DNA of 64,000 bases from Aureimonas sp. AU12 (GTDB taxonomy: Bacteria; Pseudomonadota; Alphaproteobacteria; Rhizobiales; Rhizobiaceae): NCBI RefSeq assembly GCF_001463705.1, contig NZ_BBWH01000024.1, positions 151,312 through 215,311 of the forward strand. Reading direction: 5' to 3'. The first letter of the stretch is position 1; each line of letters opens with the position of its first letter. Position numbers and translations under genes: made by a program. A model generated the notes under the pieces. It was not told the DNA's origin. It saw only the letters and a list, made by a program, of their open reading frames with translations, and ran no database searches. Below are positions 25,907 to 35,776 of the stretch, piece by piece.

Positions 25907-26833
25907 ATGAGCGACATCGCCGCCGCTCTGGAACCTGAGGCCGCCCACACCGCCGGCTGGAGAGCTGCGGCGCGCTGGCTGTGGCGCGACAAGCTCGCCT
26001 TCGCCTCGGTCGTCTTCCTCGCCCTCCTAGCGCTGACGGCGATCTTCGCGCCCATGCTGATCGGCGATGCCGCGACGAAGCTCGGCCTGCGCCAGCGCAA
26101 CCTGCCGCCCTTCACGCTCGACGGCGGCTGGCTCTACGTACTGGGTGCCGATACGCTCGGACGCTCGCTCCTGGCGCGGCTCCTCGTCGGCGCGCGCAAC
26201 ACGCTCGGCATCGCCGCCGCAGCCGTCGTCGTCTCGATGCTTCTCGGCGGCCTCCTCGGGCTCGTCGCCGGGTATTCCCGGCGCTGGTACTCGCACGCGA
26301 TCCTGCGCGTCGCGGACGTCATCATGAGCTTTCCATCGCTGCTGCTGGCGCTCATCGTCCTCTATCTCCTCGGCCCCAGCGTCACGAACCTCATCGTCGT
26401 CCTCGCGATCACGCGCATCCCGATCTATCTGCGCACCACCCGCGCCGAAGTGCTGGAGCTGCGCGAGCGCATGTTCGTCCAGGCCGCGCGCTCGATGGGC
26501 GCGAGCCATGCGCGCATCCTGCTGCGCCACATCGCGCCGCTGACCATCCCGACCCTCGTGACGATCGCGGCCATCGACTTCGCCTCGGTCATCCTCGCCG
26601 AATCCGCCCTGAGCTTCCTCGGCCTCGGCATCCAGCCGCCCGCCTTCACCTGGGGCGCGATGGTCGCGACGGGGCGCGGCTATCTGCAGACCGCCTGGTG
26701 GGTCGCCTTCTGGCCGGGCCTGTTCATCATGATGACGACGCTCGCGCTCAACATCGTGGCGAGCTTCGCGCGCACCGCGTCCGACCCGCAGCAGCGCTGG
26801 CGTCTCCAGTCCCTTCGCAAGGCCGCCCGATGA
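25907..26833 (+). CDS. Dpp-type ABC transporter permease (DppC/OppC family)
   Basis: A 308-residue permease with the cytosolic N-terminus of DppC, a first helix near residue 30, and the EAA loop (ARSMGASHARILLRHIAPLT) and SFLGLGIQPPAFTWGAM. ATG 25907 has GAGG just upstream and lies 4 bp after the DppB-type stop; an ATG at 25871 would overlap that gene. The stop overlaps the ATPase start (ATGA). Confidence 0.9.
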   Translation: MSDIAAALEPEAAHTAGWRAAARWLWRDKLAFASVVFLALLALTAIFAPMLIGDAATKLGLRQRNLPPFTLDGGWLYVLGADTLGRSLLARLLVGARNTLGIAAAAVVVSMLLGGLLGLVAGYSRRWYSHAILRVADVIMSFPSLLLALIVLYLLGPSVTNLIVVLAITRIPIYLRTTRAEVLELRERMFVQAARSMGASHARILLRHIAPLTIPTLVTIAAIDFASVILAESALSFLGLGIQPPAFTWGAMVATGRGYLQTAWWVAFWPGLFIMMTTLALNIVASFARTASDPQQRWRLQSLRKAAR

Positions 26834-28461
26834 ACCCGATCGAACCGCCCGTTCTCGAGATCCGCGACCTCACCGTCGATTTCCTGTCGGAAGGGCATCC
26901 GGTGCGCGCGGTGGACGGGATCGGCTTTTCCGTGCGTCGCGGCGAGACGCTCTGCATCCTCGGCGAAAGCGGCTCGGGCAAGAGCGTCAGCGCCTCGACC
27001 GTCCTCGACATCCTCGACCGCCCGCCCGCCGACATCGTCTCGGGCACGGTCCTCCTCGACGGCCGGGATCTCGCGACCCTGAAGGACACCGAGCGCCGGG
27101 CGCTGAACGGCGCCAAGGTCGCGATGATCTTCCAGGATCCGCTCGTCCACCTCAATCCCGTCTACACGGTCGGCTGGCAGATCGCCGAGGTCTTTAGGGC
27201 CCACGACATCTGCGACGCCGGAGAGGCGCGGACCCGCACGATCGAGCTCCTGCGCCGCGTCGGGATTCCCGAGCCGGAAGCCCGTGTCGATCGCTATCCC
27301 CACGAGTTCTCCGGCGGCCAGCGCCAGCGCATCATGATCGCCATGGCGATCGCGCTGGAACCCGTTCTCCTCATCGCCGACGAGCCGACCACGGCGCTCG
27401 ACGTCAGCGTTCAGGCCCAGATCCTTGATCTCCTGCGCGATCTTCAGCGCGAGTTCGGCATGGCGCTCGTCCTCATCACGCACGACCTCGAAGTCGCGAG
27501 CGCCATGGCGGACCGCGTGATCGTCATGCGGCGGGGGCGGATCGTGGAGGAGGGGGCGGCTCGCGACATCTTCACCGACCCCAAGGACGCCTACACCCGC
27601 CAGCTGATGAACGCGCTGCCGGCCAGCGGCACGCCGCGGCGCCGAGCGCCCGGCGACGCCCCGCGCGAGCCGCTGCTGGAGGTTCGCGACCTCACCAAGA
27701 CCTACCACCTGACGCGGGGTTTCCTGAAGGCCGCGACGACAACGAAAGCCGTCGACGGCGTGTCCTTCACCCTGCGGCGCGGCGAGACGCTCGGCATCGT
27801 CGGCGAAAGCGGCTCGGGCAAATCCAGCATCGCGCGCATGCTCCTTCGGCTGAACGAGCCGAGTTCGGGCAAGGCCCTGTTTCGCGGGCAGGACATCTTC
27901 GCCATGGACGAGCCGGCCCTCCTCAAGCTGCGCCGCAAGGTGCAGATGGTCTTCCAGGATCCCTACGGCTCGATGAACCCGCGCATGAGCGTCCATGCGA
28001 TCGTCTCCGAGCCCTGGCGCATCCATCGCGACATCCTGCCGAAGGCCGCCTGGAACGATCGCGTGTGCGAGCTTCTCGACCTCGTCGGCCTCAAGCCCGA
28101 ATGGGCGACGCGTTATCCCCACCAGTTCTCGGGCGGGCAGCGCCAGCGGATCGCCATCGCGCGGGCGCTCGCCAGCGATCCCGAGATGATCGTCTGCGAC
28201 GAGGCCGTCTCGGCGCTGGACGTGTCGGTCCAGGCGCAGGTGATCGACCTCCTCGCCGACCTGCGGGACCGGCTCGCACTCTCCTACATCTTCATCACCC
28301 ACGACCTGCCCGTCGTGCGCAACTTCGCCGACCGCATCCTCGTGATGCAGAACGGCAAGGTCGTCGAGGACAACGATACGGCCGACCTCTTCGCCGCACC
28401 CAAGGCGGCCTACACACAAGCCCTGCTCGCCGCGACGCCGCATCCGAAGTGGGCGGTTTGA
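26830..28461 (+). CDS. Dpp-type ABC transporter ATPase, two fused nucleotide-binding domains
   Basis: A 543-residue protein with two complete ATPases, corresponding to DppD and DppF fused. Each half has Walker A GESGSGKS, a Q-loop ([10 protein letters not shown] and [11 protein letters not shown]), signature FSGGQRQRI and a Walker B ([18 protein letters not shown]). The linker lies near residues 260-280 ([11 protein letters not shown]). Such fusions are common in proteobacterial family-5 importers. Translation is coupled to the DppC-type permease by ATGA. It ends the operon that starts at the dehydratase. Confidence 0.93.
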   Translation: MNPIEPPVLEIRDLTVDFLSEGHPVRAVDGIGFSVRRGETLCILGESGSGKSVSASTVLDILDRPPADIVSGTVLLDGRDLATLKDTERRALNGAKVAMIFQDPLVHLNPVYTVGWQIAEVFRAHDICDAGEARTRTIELLRRVGIPEPEARVDRYPHEFSGGQRQRIMIAMAIALEPVLLIADEPTTALDVSVQAQILDLLRDLQREFGMALVLITHDLEVASAMADRVIVMRRGRIVEEGAARDIFTDPKDAYTRQLMNALPASGTPRRRAPGDAPREPLLEVRDLTKTYHLTRGFLKAATTTKAVDGVSFTLRRGETLGIVGESGSGKSSIARMLLRLNEPSSGKALFRGQDIFAMDEPALLKLRRKVQMVFQDPYGSMNPRMSVHAIVSEPWRIHRDILPKAAWNDRVCELLDLVGLKPEWATRYPHQFSGGQRQRIAIARALASDPEMIVCDEAVSALDVSVQAQVIDLLADLRDRLALSYIFITHDLPVVRNFADRILVMQNGKVVEDNDTADLFAAPKAAYTQALLAATPHPKWAV

Positions 28462-28727
28462 GGATCTTGCGGGTGAAGTCCCATCGGGATCGATGGATGC
28501 AGCGAAGGCCGAAAGCCGGCAGGCAGCTTCGGGCGAGAACGCGGCATCGTCGCCCTTCCGAAGACGACGCGAAATCGACTTCGCGCATATGGCTAACAGG
28601 CCGGAAAACCGACCTCCGCTGACCCGCGCGCCGGGGTCGATAAAGCGCCCTGTTGCCTCGGTTCTGTCGCAACTTGCCTGATCTGCAGACTTGATCCTCG
28701 TTGACGCAAGTGCTCGGCCGTGTCAGT

Positions 28728-28743
28728 TTGCACGGGTGTGCAA
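28728..28743. promoter_or_regulatory. LacI-type operator before the phosphatase genes
   Basis: TTGCAC-GGGT-GTGCAA, a perfect 6-bp inverted repeat, 12 bp before the ATG at 28756 and 21 bp after a TTGACG -35-like box (28701). A close copy (TTGCACAGGAGTGCAG) lies before the transporter operon at 32390, on the other side of the LacI-type gene. Confidence 0.65.
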
Positions 28744-28755
28744 TCGAGGTATCGC

Positions 28756-29610
28756 ATGTCAGTTGCTCGACCGATAACGGGTCCGTCGAAGGCCGCAGAG
28801 CTCGATCGTCGTCAGGTTTTCCTGGAGCGGACGATCCGGGAAGCCGGTGTGATCGCCTCTCGCGGTTTTGCGGATGTCCGAGACAACGGGTTTTCGCTCA
28901 AGGGTCCGCAGGATTTCCTGACCGAGACGGACGGAGCGGTCGAAGCCTTCCTGCGCGACGCGTTCGCCGCGTCCTGTGCTGACGACGGGTTTCTGGGCGA
29001 AGAAGGGGGCGGCGCGATCTCGCCTTGGCTCTGGGTGGTCGATCCCATCGACGGGACGGCGAACTTCGCCCGTGGCATTCCGCATTACTGCATCTCGATC
29101 GCCCTGGTGGTGGACGGCGTCACGGAACTCGGCGCCATTCTGAACCCGGAACTCGGTGATCTCTACTGCGCCCGCCGGGGCGGCGGGACGACCTGCAACG
29201 GACAGCCCGTGCGAGCCGCTGCGACGGCATCGTTCGCCTCGGCCAGCGTGGAACTAGGCTGGTCGAACCGGATCCCGAACGCTCGTTACCTGCAAGCCCT
29301 CGCCGCCATCCTCGAGCGCGGCGCCAACGTCCGGCGCGGCTCCTCGGGCGCCCTGGCGCTGGCCTATGTCGCGGCGGGCCATTCGGATGGCTATGCCGAG
29401 ATCCACATGAACGCATGGGATTGTCTGGCCGGCCTGCTGATGGTTACGGAAGCCGGCGGCGTCGTCGACGACTTTCTGGCCAGAGGCGGCCTGGAAGCGG
29501 GCGGGCCGGTGTTCGCTGCTGCGCCCGGTATCGCCGACGAGTTGCGTCGGAGCCTCGCGTCGGATCTGTTTGGCACTGAGCGGCGTGACGGTGTATTGCC
29601 TGCAGGGTAG
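28756..29610 (+). CDS. Inositol-monophosphatase family phosphatase
   Basis: A 284-residue Mg2+-dependent phosphatase. Metal-site motifs are GEEGGG (near 80), WVVDPIDGTANFARGIPHY (near 94-112) and the later WDCLAGLLMVTEAGG. The family dephosphorylates inositol phosphate, histidinol phosphate, fructose bisphosphate and related sugar or polyol phosphates. ATG 28756 has CGAGG seven bases upstream; an upstream ATG-like start at 28720 would run through the operator. It forms an operon with the metallophosphoesterase 18 bp downstream, under the LacI-type operator. Confidence 0.88.
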   Translation: MSVARPITGPSKAAELDRRQVFLERTIREAGVIASRGFADVRDNGFSLKGPQDFLTETDGAVEAFLRDAFAASCADDGFLGEEGGGAISPWLWVVDPIDGTANFARGIPHYCISIALVVDGVTELGAILNPELGDLYCARRGGGTTCNGQPVRAAATASFASASVELGWSNRIPNARYLQALAAILERGANVRRGSSGALALAYVAAGHSDGYAEIHMNAWDCLAGLLMVTEAGGVVDDFLARGGLEAGGPVFAAAPGIADELRRSLASDLFGTERRDGVLPAG

Positions 29611-29628
29611 GGCCCTGGTGCGTGTGCG

Positions 29629-31338
29629 ATGACGTGCCCCTTCCGAATTGGCCTCGTCGCAGATCCGCATTACCACGAGCTGTTTCCGGAATACGGCTTC
29701 GCGGATATGCGCCTCGGTGATCGCGCAGGCGCTGCCATCCGGACGCTGGCAGACACGCTCTCCTCGACCCGCATCTTCAACGAAAGCGCCGACGCCTTTC
29801 GGGCGGTGCTCGATGGCTGTGTCGAGCAGGGCCTCACGACCGTCGTCATCGTCGGCGACCTCACCGACGACGGACAGGTCTCGAATTTGGAAGGCGCCGC
29901 AGCACTCCTCGACGACTACGAACGGCGCCACGGCATCCGCTTCTTCCTGACGCCGGGCAACCACGATCTCCACGCCCTGTCCGGACGCGATCACGCCCAG
30001 CGCTTCCTCGTTCAGGACGGCAACTGGCGGACCGTCGGCAGCGCGGCCCTGGCCGGTCGTGTCAGCGCGCAGATGCGCGTCGTCGGCACTCGCAGGTTCC
30101 TGGCAGCGCTCGGCCGCTTCGGCTTTGGCCGGCGGCCGGAGGATCTCCACTGGGAAACTCCGTTCGGCGCGTCGGACGATCCGGACGACCGCCGGTTCAC
30201 GATCGCCTCACCGAGCGGCGGGACGCACCGGACGCAGATCGACGCCTCCTATCTCGTCGAACCCGAGCCCGGGCTCTGGCTTCTCTCGCTCGATGCTAAC
30301 GTCTTCGTGCCAAGGGACGGCGCGTTCGAGGCCGACGACCCCGCATCGATGACGGAGGCCTCCGATGCCGGATGGAACGGGGTCCTGCGCCACAAACCCT
30401 TCCTTCTCGACTGGATGCAGCAGGTCTCCCGGCGTGCCGAGGCTGGCGGCAAGACGCTTCTGGCCTTCTCGCATTACCCGGCGGTCGATCCGCTGAAGGG
30501 CACGCTGGCCGACGAGCTGGCGCTGTTCGGCGCCACCTCCTTCGCCCGCCGCACCCCCACCCCCGAGACGTCCGCACAGGTCGCCCGCACCGGGATCGGC
30601 CATCATGTCAGCGGTCACCTGCATGTCGACGACGACACCGAGTGCACGCTCGGCATCCACCGACTCGACCATCACGCCCTTCCCAGCCCCGTCGGCTTTC
30701 CTCCAGCCTGGAAGATTGCAGAAATTGCCGGGCGCGACCTCCGCCTGACAACGCATCCCGTTGACGTCCCCGCCTTCGATCGCTTCTTCGAAGCCTATCG
30801 CGCCGAGATCGCGGCTTCGGGATTGCAAACCCAGGCCTTCACGACGGCCAGCAGTTACCGGGACCTTCTCGAAGCCCATGTCGATGGTCTCGTGACCGGG
30901 CGATACCTCCCGTTGGACTGGCCCGCCGACCTCGCGGTCCGGATACCGGCCATGTCCCTTGGCGATCTGTTCGATCTGATGGTGCCGCCTGAAGCTGACG
31001 CCGCTCCGCAGGGCAAGCCACATCTCTCGGCGGAACTGCGGGCGCGCCCGATGACGGCGGTTCTCGCCGACTTCTATCGCCTGCGGAACGGACAGAACGC
31101 GGCCCTGTCGCGCCTGGATCCCCGCCTGGCCTCGGCTTATCGGCTCGTCGCAGCCCATGCGGCCAACGATACGATGCCTGACGGCATCGACACGGTGCGA
31201 GATCGCTTCAAGATCTTTCTGCGGATGCTGGCGCGCTATCTCGCAGCCGGTGCCGCAACGCTCAACCTCGAACCCCGCACTGAGCCCCGCCAGACCAGCG
31301 GGACCGGCAGAGTTTCTTCGGGGCCGCCATCGGCCTGA
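29629..31338 (+). CDS. Calcineurin-like metallophosphoesterase
   Basis: A 569-residue phosphoesterase, longer than the usual 250-300. The dinuclear metal site is visible: GLVADPHYH (D-x-H), VVIVGDLTDDGQ (GD), LTPGNHDLH (GNHD), LLAFSHYPAV (H) and HHVSGHLHVD (GHxH). The C-terminal 200 residues have no recognised motif and may bind substrate. The protein lacks a signal peptide, so it should act in the cytoplasm on an imported phosphoester. Its last 103 bp overlap the 3' end of the LacI-type gene on the other strand. Confidence 0.87.
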   Translation: MTCPFRIGLVADPHYHELFPEYGFADMRLGDRAGAAIRTLADTLSSTRIFNESADAFRAVLDGCVEQGLTTVVIVGDLTDDGQVSNLEGAAALLDDYERRHGIRFFLTPGNHDLHALSGRDHAQRFLVQDGNWRTVGSAALAGRVSAQMRVVGTRRFLAALGRFGFGRRPEDLHWETPFGASDDPDDRRFTIASPSGGTHRTQIDASYLVEPEPGLWLLSLDANVFVPRDGAFEADDPASMTEASDAGWNGVLRHKPFLLDWMQQVSRRAEAGGKTLLAFSHYPAVDPLKGTLADELALFGATSFARRTPTPETSAQVARTGIGHHVSGHLHVDDDTECTLGIHRLDHHALPSPVGFPPAWKIAEIAGRDLRLTTHPVDVPAFDRFFEAYRAEIAASGLQTQAFTTASSYRDLLEAHVDGLVTGRYLPLDWPADLAVRIPAMSLGDLFDLMVPPEADAAPQGKPHLSAELRARPMTAVLADFYRLRNGQNAALSRLDPRLASAYRLVAAHAANDTMPDGIDTVRDRFKIFLRMLARYLAAGAATLNLEPRTEPRQTSGTGRVSSGPPSA

Positions 31339-32282
31339 TCCCGGTCGACGACGAGGGAGACGATGCGTCGGACGAGATCGTCCACAGGCTGTGCGAAGGT
31401 GGTCAGATCGTAGGAGGGCCAGCCCGCCTGCTCGATGTCGTCGAAGCCGATGACGCAGAGTTCGCGGGGTACTTGCAGGCCGAACTCGTGGCGTGCCCCA
31501 TCCAGGAATCCGCAGGCGAGCAAATCGGTGACGCAGAACACCGCATCCGGACGGTCCTTGCTCGCGAGAAGCGCGCGGGCTCCCGCCATTCCACTGGCAT
31601 GGGCCGTCGGCCCCTCGTGCCAGACGCGTGGCTCGAAGCCCTCGCTCCTCGCCGCTGCGATGAAATGCCTCTCGCGCCCGAGAAGGCTCGGCGTGCCCGC
31701 GCCCGACGAGACCACGGCGAGCTGCTGGCAGCCGGCTTCGAGGAAGCAGCGCACGGCTGTCGCGGCGGAGGTCTGGCTGTCGACCGCGAGATTGACCGTG
31801 CCGGCCAGCTGGTCGTCGCGGTTGAGCAGCACCAGCCGCTGGCCGCTGTCGAGGCAGGTCCGCGCGATCGCGGGATCGGGCGTTCCCGAGAGAACCACGG
31901 TGGCATCGGCCCGGTAGTTGAGGGTCTGGCGCAGCGCGTCCTCGACATTCTCCAGGCGCCCCGCGGCGTTCAGCACCATCGCGACCTTGCCCGCCTCCTG
32001 CAGACCGCGCGTCAAACGCTCGACCATGCGCGACAGGTAGGGCGTGTGGAGATCGGCGACGATCAGGCAGACGATGCCGGTCTCGTGCGACATCAGCCCG
32101 CGTGCCAGATGGTTCACGTGGTAGCCGAGATCCTCGGCCGCCTCGAGCACGCGCCGCCGCGTCTCGCTCGAGACGCTGGCGCCGGGCGTGAAGGTGCGCG
32201 AGACCGCCGAGCGCGAGACGCCGGCGCGATCGGCGACCTGCTGTGCACTGGCGAACCCCGTTCGTTTCCCGTCCTGCGCCAT
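31236..32282 (-). CDS. LacI-family transcriptional regulator
   Basis: A 348-residue repressor: HTH near residues 12-32 (ASAQQVADRAGVSRSAVSRT), hinge helix (LNHLARGLM-type VNHLARGLMS), then a periplasmic-binding-like core (IVCLIVADLHTPYLSRMVER, CVIGFDDIEQAGWPSYDLTT). ATG 32282 gives the standard N-terminus; a start seven codons upstream is less likely. It is divergent from the transporter operon and converges on the metallophosphoesterase gene. The two LacI-type operators flanking this block suggest it represses both. The ligand is probably a sugar or a sugar phosphate. Confidence 0.9.
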   Translation of the reverse strand: MAQDGKRTGFASAQQVADRAGVSRSAVSRTFTPGASVSSETRRRVLEAAEDLGYHVNHLARGLMSHETGIVCLIVADLHTPYLSRMVERLTRGLQEAGKVAMVLNAAGRLENVEDALRQTLNYRADATVVLSGTPDPAIARTCLDSGQRLVLLNRDDQLAGTVNLAVDSQTSAATAVRCFLEAGCQQLAVVSSGAGTPSLLGRERHFIAAARSEGFEPRVWHEGPTAHASGMAGARALLASKDRPDAVFCVTDLLACGFLDGARHEFGLQVPRELCVIGFDDIEQAGWPSYDLTTFAQPVDDLVRRIVSLVVDRDQADGGPEETLPVPLVWRGSVRGSRLSVAAPAAR

Positions 32283-32361
32283 CACGATCCCCCCGAACCG
32301 CACGTGTTATGCACAGCCGTTCAAAAACTGGCAACCAATCGCGGCAACGGGGCGTGCGACG

Positions 32362-32405
32362 TTGACAATCAACCGGGGCGGGTTCAGCTTTGCACAGGAG
32401 TGCAG
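32362..32405 (+). promoter_or_regulatory. Promoter and LacI-type operator of the AfuABC-like operon
   Basis: TTGACA (32362-32367) is followed 22 bp later by TTGCAC-AGGA-GTGCAG (32390-32405), an imperfect copy of the operator before the phosphatase genes. The operator overlaps the expected -10/start region, a repressing position, and lies 31 bp before the binding-protein ATG. Confidence 0.65.
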
Positions 32406-32435
32406 AGAATAACTGCGCCGTGGGAGAGATCAGAC

Positions 32436-33464
32436 ATGCGCTACGCGACCCTTGCCGCCACGTTGCTGGCCGGTGCTTCCGCTCTTGCCGCCCTTCCGGC
32501 TCAGGCAGCCGGCTCGCTCAACCTCATCTGCGCCGCGGACGTGAAATGGTGCGAGTTGATGGAGAGCGCCTTCGAGGCCGATCACGACATCGACGTCAAC
32601 ATGGTGCGCATGAGTTCGGGCGAGGCCTATGCAAGGCTGCGCGCCGAGGCGCGCAACCCCAAGTCGGACCTCTGGTGGGGTGGCACGGGCGATCCGCATC
32701 TGCAGGCGGCGGAAGACAACCTGACGCAGGAGTACAAGTCTCCGCTTCTCGGCGAGATGCAGCCCTGGGCCGTGCAGCAGGCGGACGTCTCCAAGTTCCG
32801 TACGATCGGCGTCTACTCGGGGGCTCTCGGCTGGGGCTACAACACCGAGATCTTCGCCAAAAAGGGGCTGGCCGAGCCCACCTGCTGGAAAGACCTCACC
32901 TCCGAGGCCTATCGCGGCGAGATCCAGATCGCCAATCCCAACTCTTCGGGCACCGCCTACAATGCGCTGGCGACGCTCGTGCAGCTGATGGGCGAGGAGC
33001 CGGCCTTCACCTACTTGAAGGAGCTGAACAAGAACGTCACGCAGTACACCAAGTCGGGATCGGCCCCGGTGAAGGCGGCGGCGCGGGGCGAGACGGGGCT
33101 TGGCATCGTCTTCATGCACGACAGCGTTGCGATGACCGTGCAGGGCTTCCCGGTCAAGACGGTGGCGCCCTGCGAGGGCACCGGCTTCGAGGTCGGCTCG
33201 ATGTCGATCGTCAAGGGCGCGCGCAATCTCGACAACGCCAAGATCTTCTACGACTGGGCGATCTCGGCGCCCGTCCAGTCGCGGGCCGCGGAGGCCGACA
33301 GCTTCCAGCTTCCCTCGAACAAGGGTGCGACCATCCCGCCGGAAGCGCCGAAGTTCGATGCGATCAAGCTCATCGACTACGACTTCGCCAAGTACGGCAG
33401 CACGCAGGTGCGCAAGGCGCTGCTGGAACGATGGGACCGGGAGATTGGCGCGAACGCCAACTGA
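32436..33464 (+). CDS. AfuA/FbpA-type ABC transporter substrate-binding protein
   Basis: A 342-residue binding protein with a Sec signal (residues 1-24, AQA) and the family stretch NLICAADVKWCELMESAFEA. SGEAYARLRAEARNPKSDLW and GVYSGALGWGYNTEIFAKK are typical of the iron/hexose-phosphate branch. Some members first called iron binders (AfuA) bind hexose phosphates. The two phosphatase genes under the same operator favour a phosphorylated sugar or polyol here. GGGAGAG lies upstream of ATG 32436. Confidence 0.87.
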   Translation: MRYATLAATLLAGASALAALPAQAAGSLNLICAADVKWCELMESAFEADHDIDVNMVRMSSGEAYARLRAEARNPKSDLWWGGTGDPHLQAAEDNLTQEYKSPLLGEMQPWAVQQADVSKFRTIGVYSGALGWGYNTEIFAKKGLAEPTCWKDLTSEAYRGEIQIANPNSSGTAYNALATLVQLMGEEPAFTYLKELNKNVTQYTKSGSAPVKAAARGETGLGIVFMHDSVAMTVQGFPVKTVAPCEGTGFEVGSMSIVKGARNLDNAKIFYDWAISAPVQSRAAEADSFQLPSNKGATIPPEAPKFDAIKLIDYDFAKYGSTQVRKALLERWDREIGANAN

Positions 33465-33483
33465 CGGCGACGCGTTTCAAGAC

Positions 33484-33504
33484 AGGGTCCGCGACGCGGA
33501 CCCT
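33484..33504 (+). repeat. Perfect hairpin between binding-protein and permease genes
   Basis: AGGGTCCGC-GAC-GCGGACCCT: nine-base arms around a three-base loop, 19 bp after the binding-protein stop and about 40 bp before the permease start. It probably trims or protects the mRNA so that binding protein is made in excess. It is also a plausible weak terminator. Confidence 0.7.
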
Positions 33505-33544
33505 TCATCCCCTTGCCTCTTCGTTCGACTGAAGGAAGCCGACG

Positions 33545-35776
33545 ATGGATCGCCGCGTCCGCCGCCTCGACATGGCACTCGCCCTCGGCTTTGCGGCCTT
33601 CTTGGCGCTGCCCTTCTACGGGATCGACGCCGGGATCCTGTCCGTCGCATGGCTGTCGGATTATCCGGCGACCCCTGAGACGGCACCGGCCGTGGCGCAG
33701 GTGGCGCTGCGGGGCGCGTGGTGGCTCCTGCCCCTGGCGGCGACGCTGCTCGTCGCGCTCGCCCTGCGCCTCGCCCGCCCCTCGGAATGGCGGGGTGGCT
33801 GGCTCGCCGTCGCCGGGGGCTTCGGCATCGCCTGGCTGGTGATCGAGGGCCTGTCGATCGGTTATGCCGGCTGGAACTGGGGCGGCTGGGAGGCGATGCT
33901 CGGGCCGCTCGCCGACGGTCAGCCGCCCTTCGGGATCGGGGGACTGGCGCTTGCGGTGTCGTTCCTGCTTCTCCTCGCCTTCGGCCTGGCGGAGCGAGGC
34001 ATGCTGCGCGGCGACGCGTTCGTCCTGTCGGCCATCGTTCTCCTTCTGGCGCTGGTCGTCACCTTCGTCCTCTATCCGATCTCCAGCCTGATGATCGGCG
34101 CGCTGCAGGGCTTCGACGGCTCCTTCGATGCCACGAGCTTCGTGCGCAACATCCAGGACCCGCAGATCTGGTCGCTGGCGTGCCTGACCGGCGGCGGCAA
34201 CTGCGGCCTCGCCTGGCGCACGGTCTTCCTGGCGCTCGCCACGGGGCTGGGAACGACGGTGCTGGGCCTTGCCTTCGCCCTCGTCGCCACCCGCACGCCG
34301 TTTCCCTTCCCCAAGCTGCTGCGGCTCCTGACGATCCTGCCGATTATCACCCCGCCCTTCGTGATCGGGCTGGCGCTCATCCTCCTTCTCGGCCGCTCCG
34401 GCATCGTCACCACCGCGATCGCCGACGTCACGGGCCTGGAGGGCGGCCGCTGGCTCTACGGCATGACCGGCATCTGGATCGCCCAGATGCTATCCTTCAC
34501 CCCCATCGCCTTCATGATCCTCATCGGCGTCGTCAACGGCATCAGCCCGTCGATGGAAGAGGCGGCGCAGACGATGCGCGCCGACCGCTGGCGCACGTTC
34601 TGGACCGTCTCGTTTCCGCTGATGCGGCCGGGCCTCGCCAACGCGTTCCTCGTCGGCTTCATCGAGAGCATGGCCGATTTCGGCAATCCGCTGGTGCTCG
34701 GCGGCAGCCACGGGGTGCTGTCGACCGAGATCTTCTTCGCCGTGGTGGGGGCCCAGAACGATCCGGCACGCGCCGCCGTGCTGGCGCTCATCCTCCTCGC
34801 CTTCACCCTCACCGCCTTCTTCCTGCAGCGCGCCTGGCTGAAGGGACGCAACTTCACCACCGTCACCGGCAAGGGCGACAGCGGACGCCATATCCGTCTC
34901 GACCCCCGCCTGTCGGTCGGCGTGCACGCGCTCGTTCTGCCCTGGCTTGTCTTCACCGTGGCAATCTACGCGATGATCCTGTTCGGCGGCTTCGTCCGGA
35001 CGCTCGGCCTCGACAACACGCTGACGCTCGACCACTTCGCCAAGGCCTTCTCGATCGGGACGGCGGCCAATGGCGGCCTCGCCTGGACCGGCGTCGCCTG
35101 GAACTCGTTCTGGACGACGATGAAGATCTCGCTCATCGCCGCACCGCTGACCGCCGCGCTCGGGCTCCTCAGCGCCTATCTGGTGGTGCGCCAGCGCTTC
35201 GCCGGGCGCGAGGCGTTCGAATTCCTCCTCATGCTGTCCTTCGCCATTCCCGGCACGGTCATCGGCGTATCCTACGTCCTCGCCTTCAACCTGCCGCCGA
35301 TCGAGCTGACGGGAACCGCCCTCATCCTCGTCGTCTGCTTCATCTTCCGCAACATGCCGGTGGGCGTTCGCGGCGGGATCGCGGCGATGAGCCAGCTCGA
35401 CAAGAGCCTCGACGAGGCGTCGCTGACGCTCGGCGCCAACAGCTTCACCACACTGCGCCGGGTCATCCTGCCGCTGCTGCGCCCGGCCATCACCGCGGCC
35501 CTCGTCTACAGCTTCGTGCGCTCGATCACCTCGATCAGCGCGGTGATCTTCCTCGTCAGCGCACAGTACAACATGGCGACCTCCTACATCGTCGGGCTGA
35601 CCGAGACCGGCGAATACGGCGTCGCCATCGCCTACTCCGCCGTCCTCATCCTCGTGATGGTGCTGGTGATCGCAGCCTTCCAGCTTATCGTCGGCGAGCG
35701 CCGCCTGCGCACGGCGCCGGCCACCGGCGCGCTGGCCCTTCCCGCCAACACCGGACTGAAGGAAACCACTGCATGA
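33545..35776 (+). CDS. AfuB/FbpB-type ABC permease, two fused permease units
   Basis: A 743-residue membrane protein. Four or five extra N-terminal helices precede two permease modules, each with an EAA loop: EEAAQTMRADRWRTFWTVSF and DEASLTLGANSFTTLRRVIL. This long single-chain form is typical of the AfuB branch and makes the whole channel by itself. The stop overlaps the ATPase start (ATGA). No other permease is needed in the operon. Confidence 0.9.
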   Translation: MDRRVRRLDMALALGFAAFLALPFYGIDAGILSVAWLSDYPATPETAPAVAQVALRGAWWLLPLAATLLVALALRLARPSEWRGGWLAVAGGFGIAWLVIEGLSIGYAGWNWGGWEAMLGPLADGQPPFGIGGLALAVSFLLLLAFGLAERGMLRGDAFVLSAIVLLLALVVTFVLYPISSLMIGALQGFDGSFDATSFVRNIQDPQIWSLACLTGGGNCGLAWRTVFLALATGLGTTVLGLAFALVATRTPFPFPKLLRLLTILPIITPPFVIGLALILLLGRSGIVTTAIADVTGLEGGRWLYGMTGIWIAQMLSFTPIAFMILIGVVNGISPSMEEAAQTMRADRWRTFWTVSFPLMRPGLANAFLVGFIESMADFGNPLVLGGSHGVLSTEIFFAVVGAQNDPARAAVLALILLAFTLTAFFLQRAWLKGRNFTTVTGKGDSGRHIRLDPRLSVGVHALVLPWLVFTVAIYAMILFGGFVRTLGLDNTLTLDHFAKAFSIGTAANGGLAWTGVAWNSFWTTMKISLIAAPLTAALGLLSAYLVVRQRFAGREAFEFLLMLSFAIPGTVIGVSYVLAFNLPPIELTGTALILVVCFIFRNMPVGVRGGIAAMSQLDKSLDEASLTLGANSFTTLRRVILPLLRPAITAALVYSFVRSITSISAVIFLVSAQYNMATSYIVGLTETGEYGVAIAYSAVLILVMVLVIAAFQLIVGERRLRTAPATGALALPANTGLKETTA

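Noticed and set aside
33718..35770. Second plus-strand frame within the AfuB-type permease
   Set aside because: Arg/Pro/Ala-rich translation without helices; only its last part (from 35773) is a real gene, the ATPase.
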